Below are positions 6,351 through 6,352 of a stretch of 6,352 bases of DNA, one piece after another. The notes beneath the pieces were generated by a model. The model did not search any database and was not told where the DNA came from. It saw only the letters and a list, made by a program, of their open reading frames with translations. Source of the stretch: Victivallales bacterium (lineage in GTDB: Bacteria > Verrucomicrobiota > Lentisphaeria > Oligosphaerales > Oligosphaeraceae); NCBI GenBank assembly GCA_017615955.1, contig JAFZZD010000183.1, forward strand, positions 1 to 6,352, read 5' to 3'. Position numbers and translations under genes: made by a program. Every line of letters starts with the position of its first letter. Positions within the stretch are counted from its first letter, which is position 1.

Positions 6351-6352
6351 CA

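Overview
The window carries two long genes, both on the minus strand, separated by about 120 bases, with repeat-rich non-coding DNA at both ends. Base composition is moderate to slightly GC-rich. The families and the repeat-laden intergenic DNA would fit a free-living or gut bacterium of the PVC group (for example Lentisphaerota, Kiritimatiellota or Planctomycetota). No marker gene is present, so this placement is a weak inference.

Layout in transcription order (right to left). Bases 6195-6352 hold a dense block of short repeats: two 19-bp copies, an inverted repeat and four 11-bp tandem copies, followed by an A-rich leader. Next is an 893-residue protein (6194-3513) that joins an M28-type aminopeptidase-like region (DUF4910-like, with a PA-like insert and a winged-helix-like segment) to a complete AAC(3)/YokD-type N-acetyltransferase domain. 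A run of ten A residues in the coding strand lies at the join of the two halves, and either adjacent reading frame closes within a few codons. The gap 3390-3512 contains a perfect GC-rich hairpin with a T-rich tail, read here as the terminator of the fusion gene. After it comes a SWIM-zinc-finger SNF2/Swi2 family DNA-dependent ATPase of about 1110 residues. The window ends with an 8-bp tandem repeat array downstream of that gene.

The two genes look functionally unrelated. One is a cytoplasmic amide-chemistry enzyme, possibly for sugar, peptide or surface-polymer modification, and the other is a DNA or nucleoprotein translocase. The terminator-like hairpin between them suggests separate transcription units. 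The observations most worth following are the peptidase/acetyltransferase fusion and the A10 tract at its domain boundary, which could allow a second, peptidase-only product. I saw no RNA gene, CRISPR array, insertion sequence or defence island.
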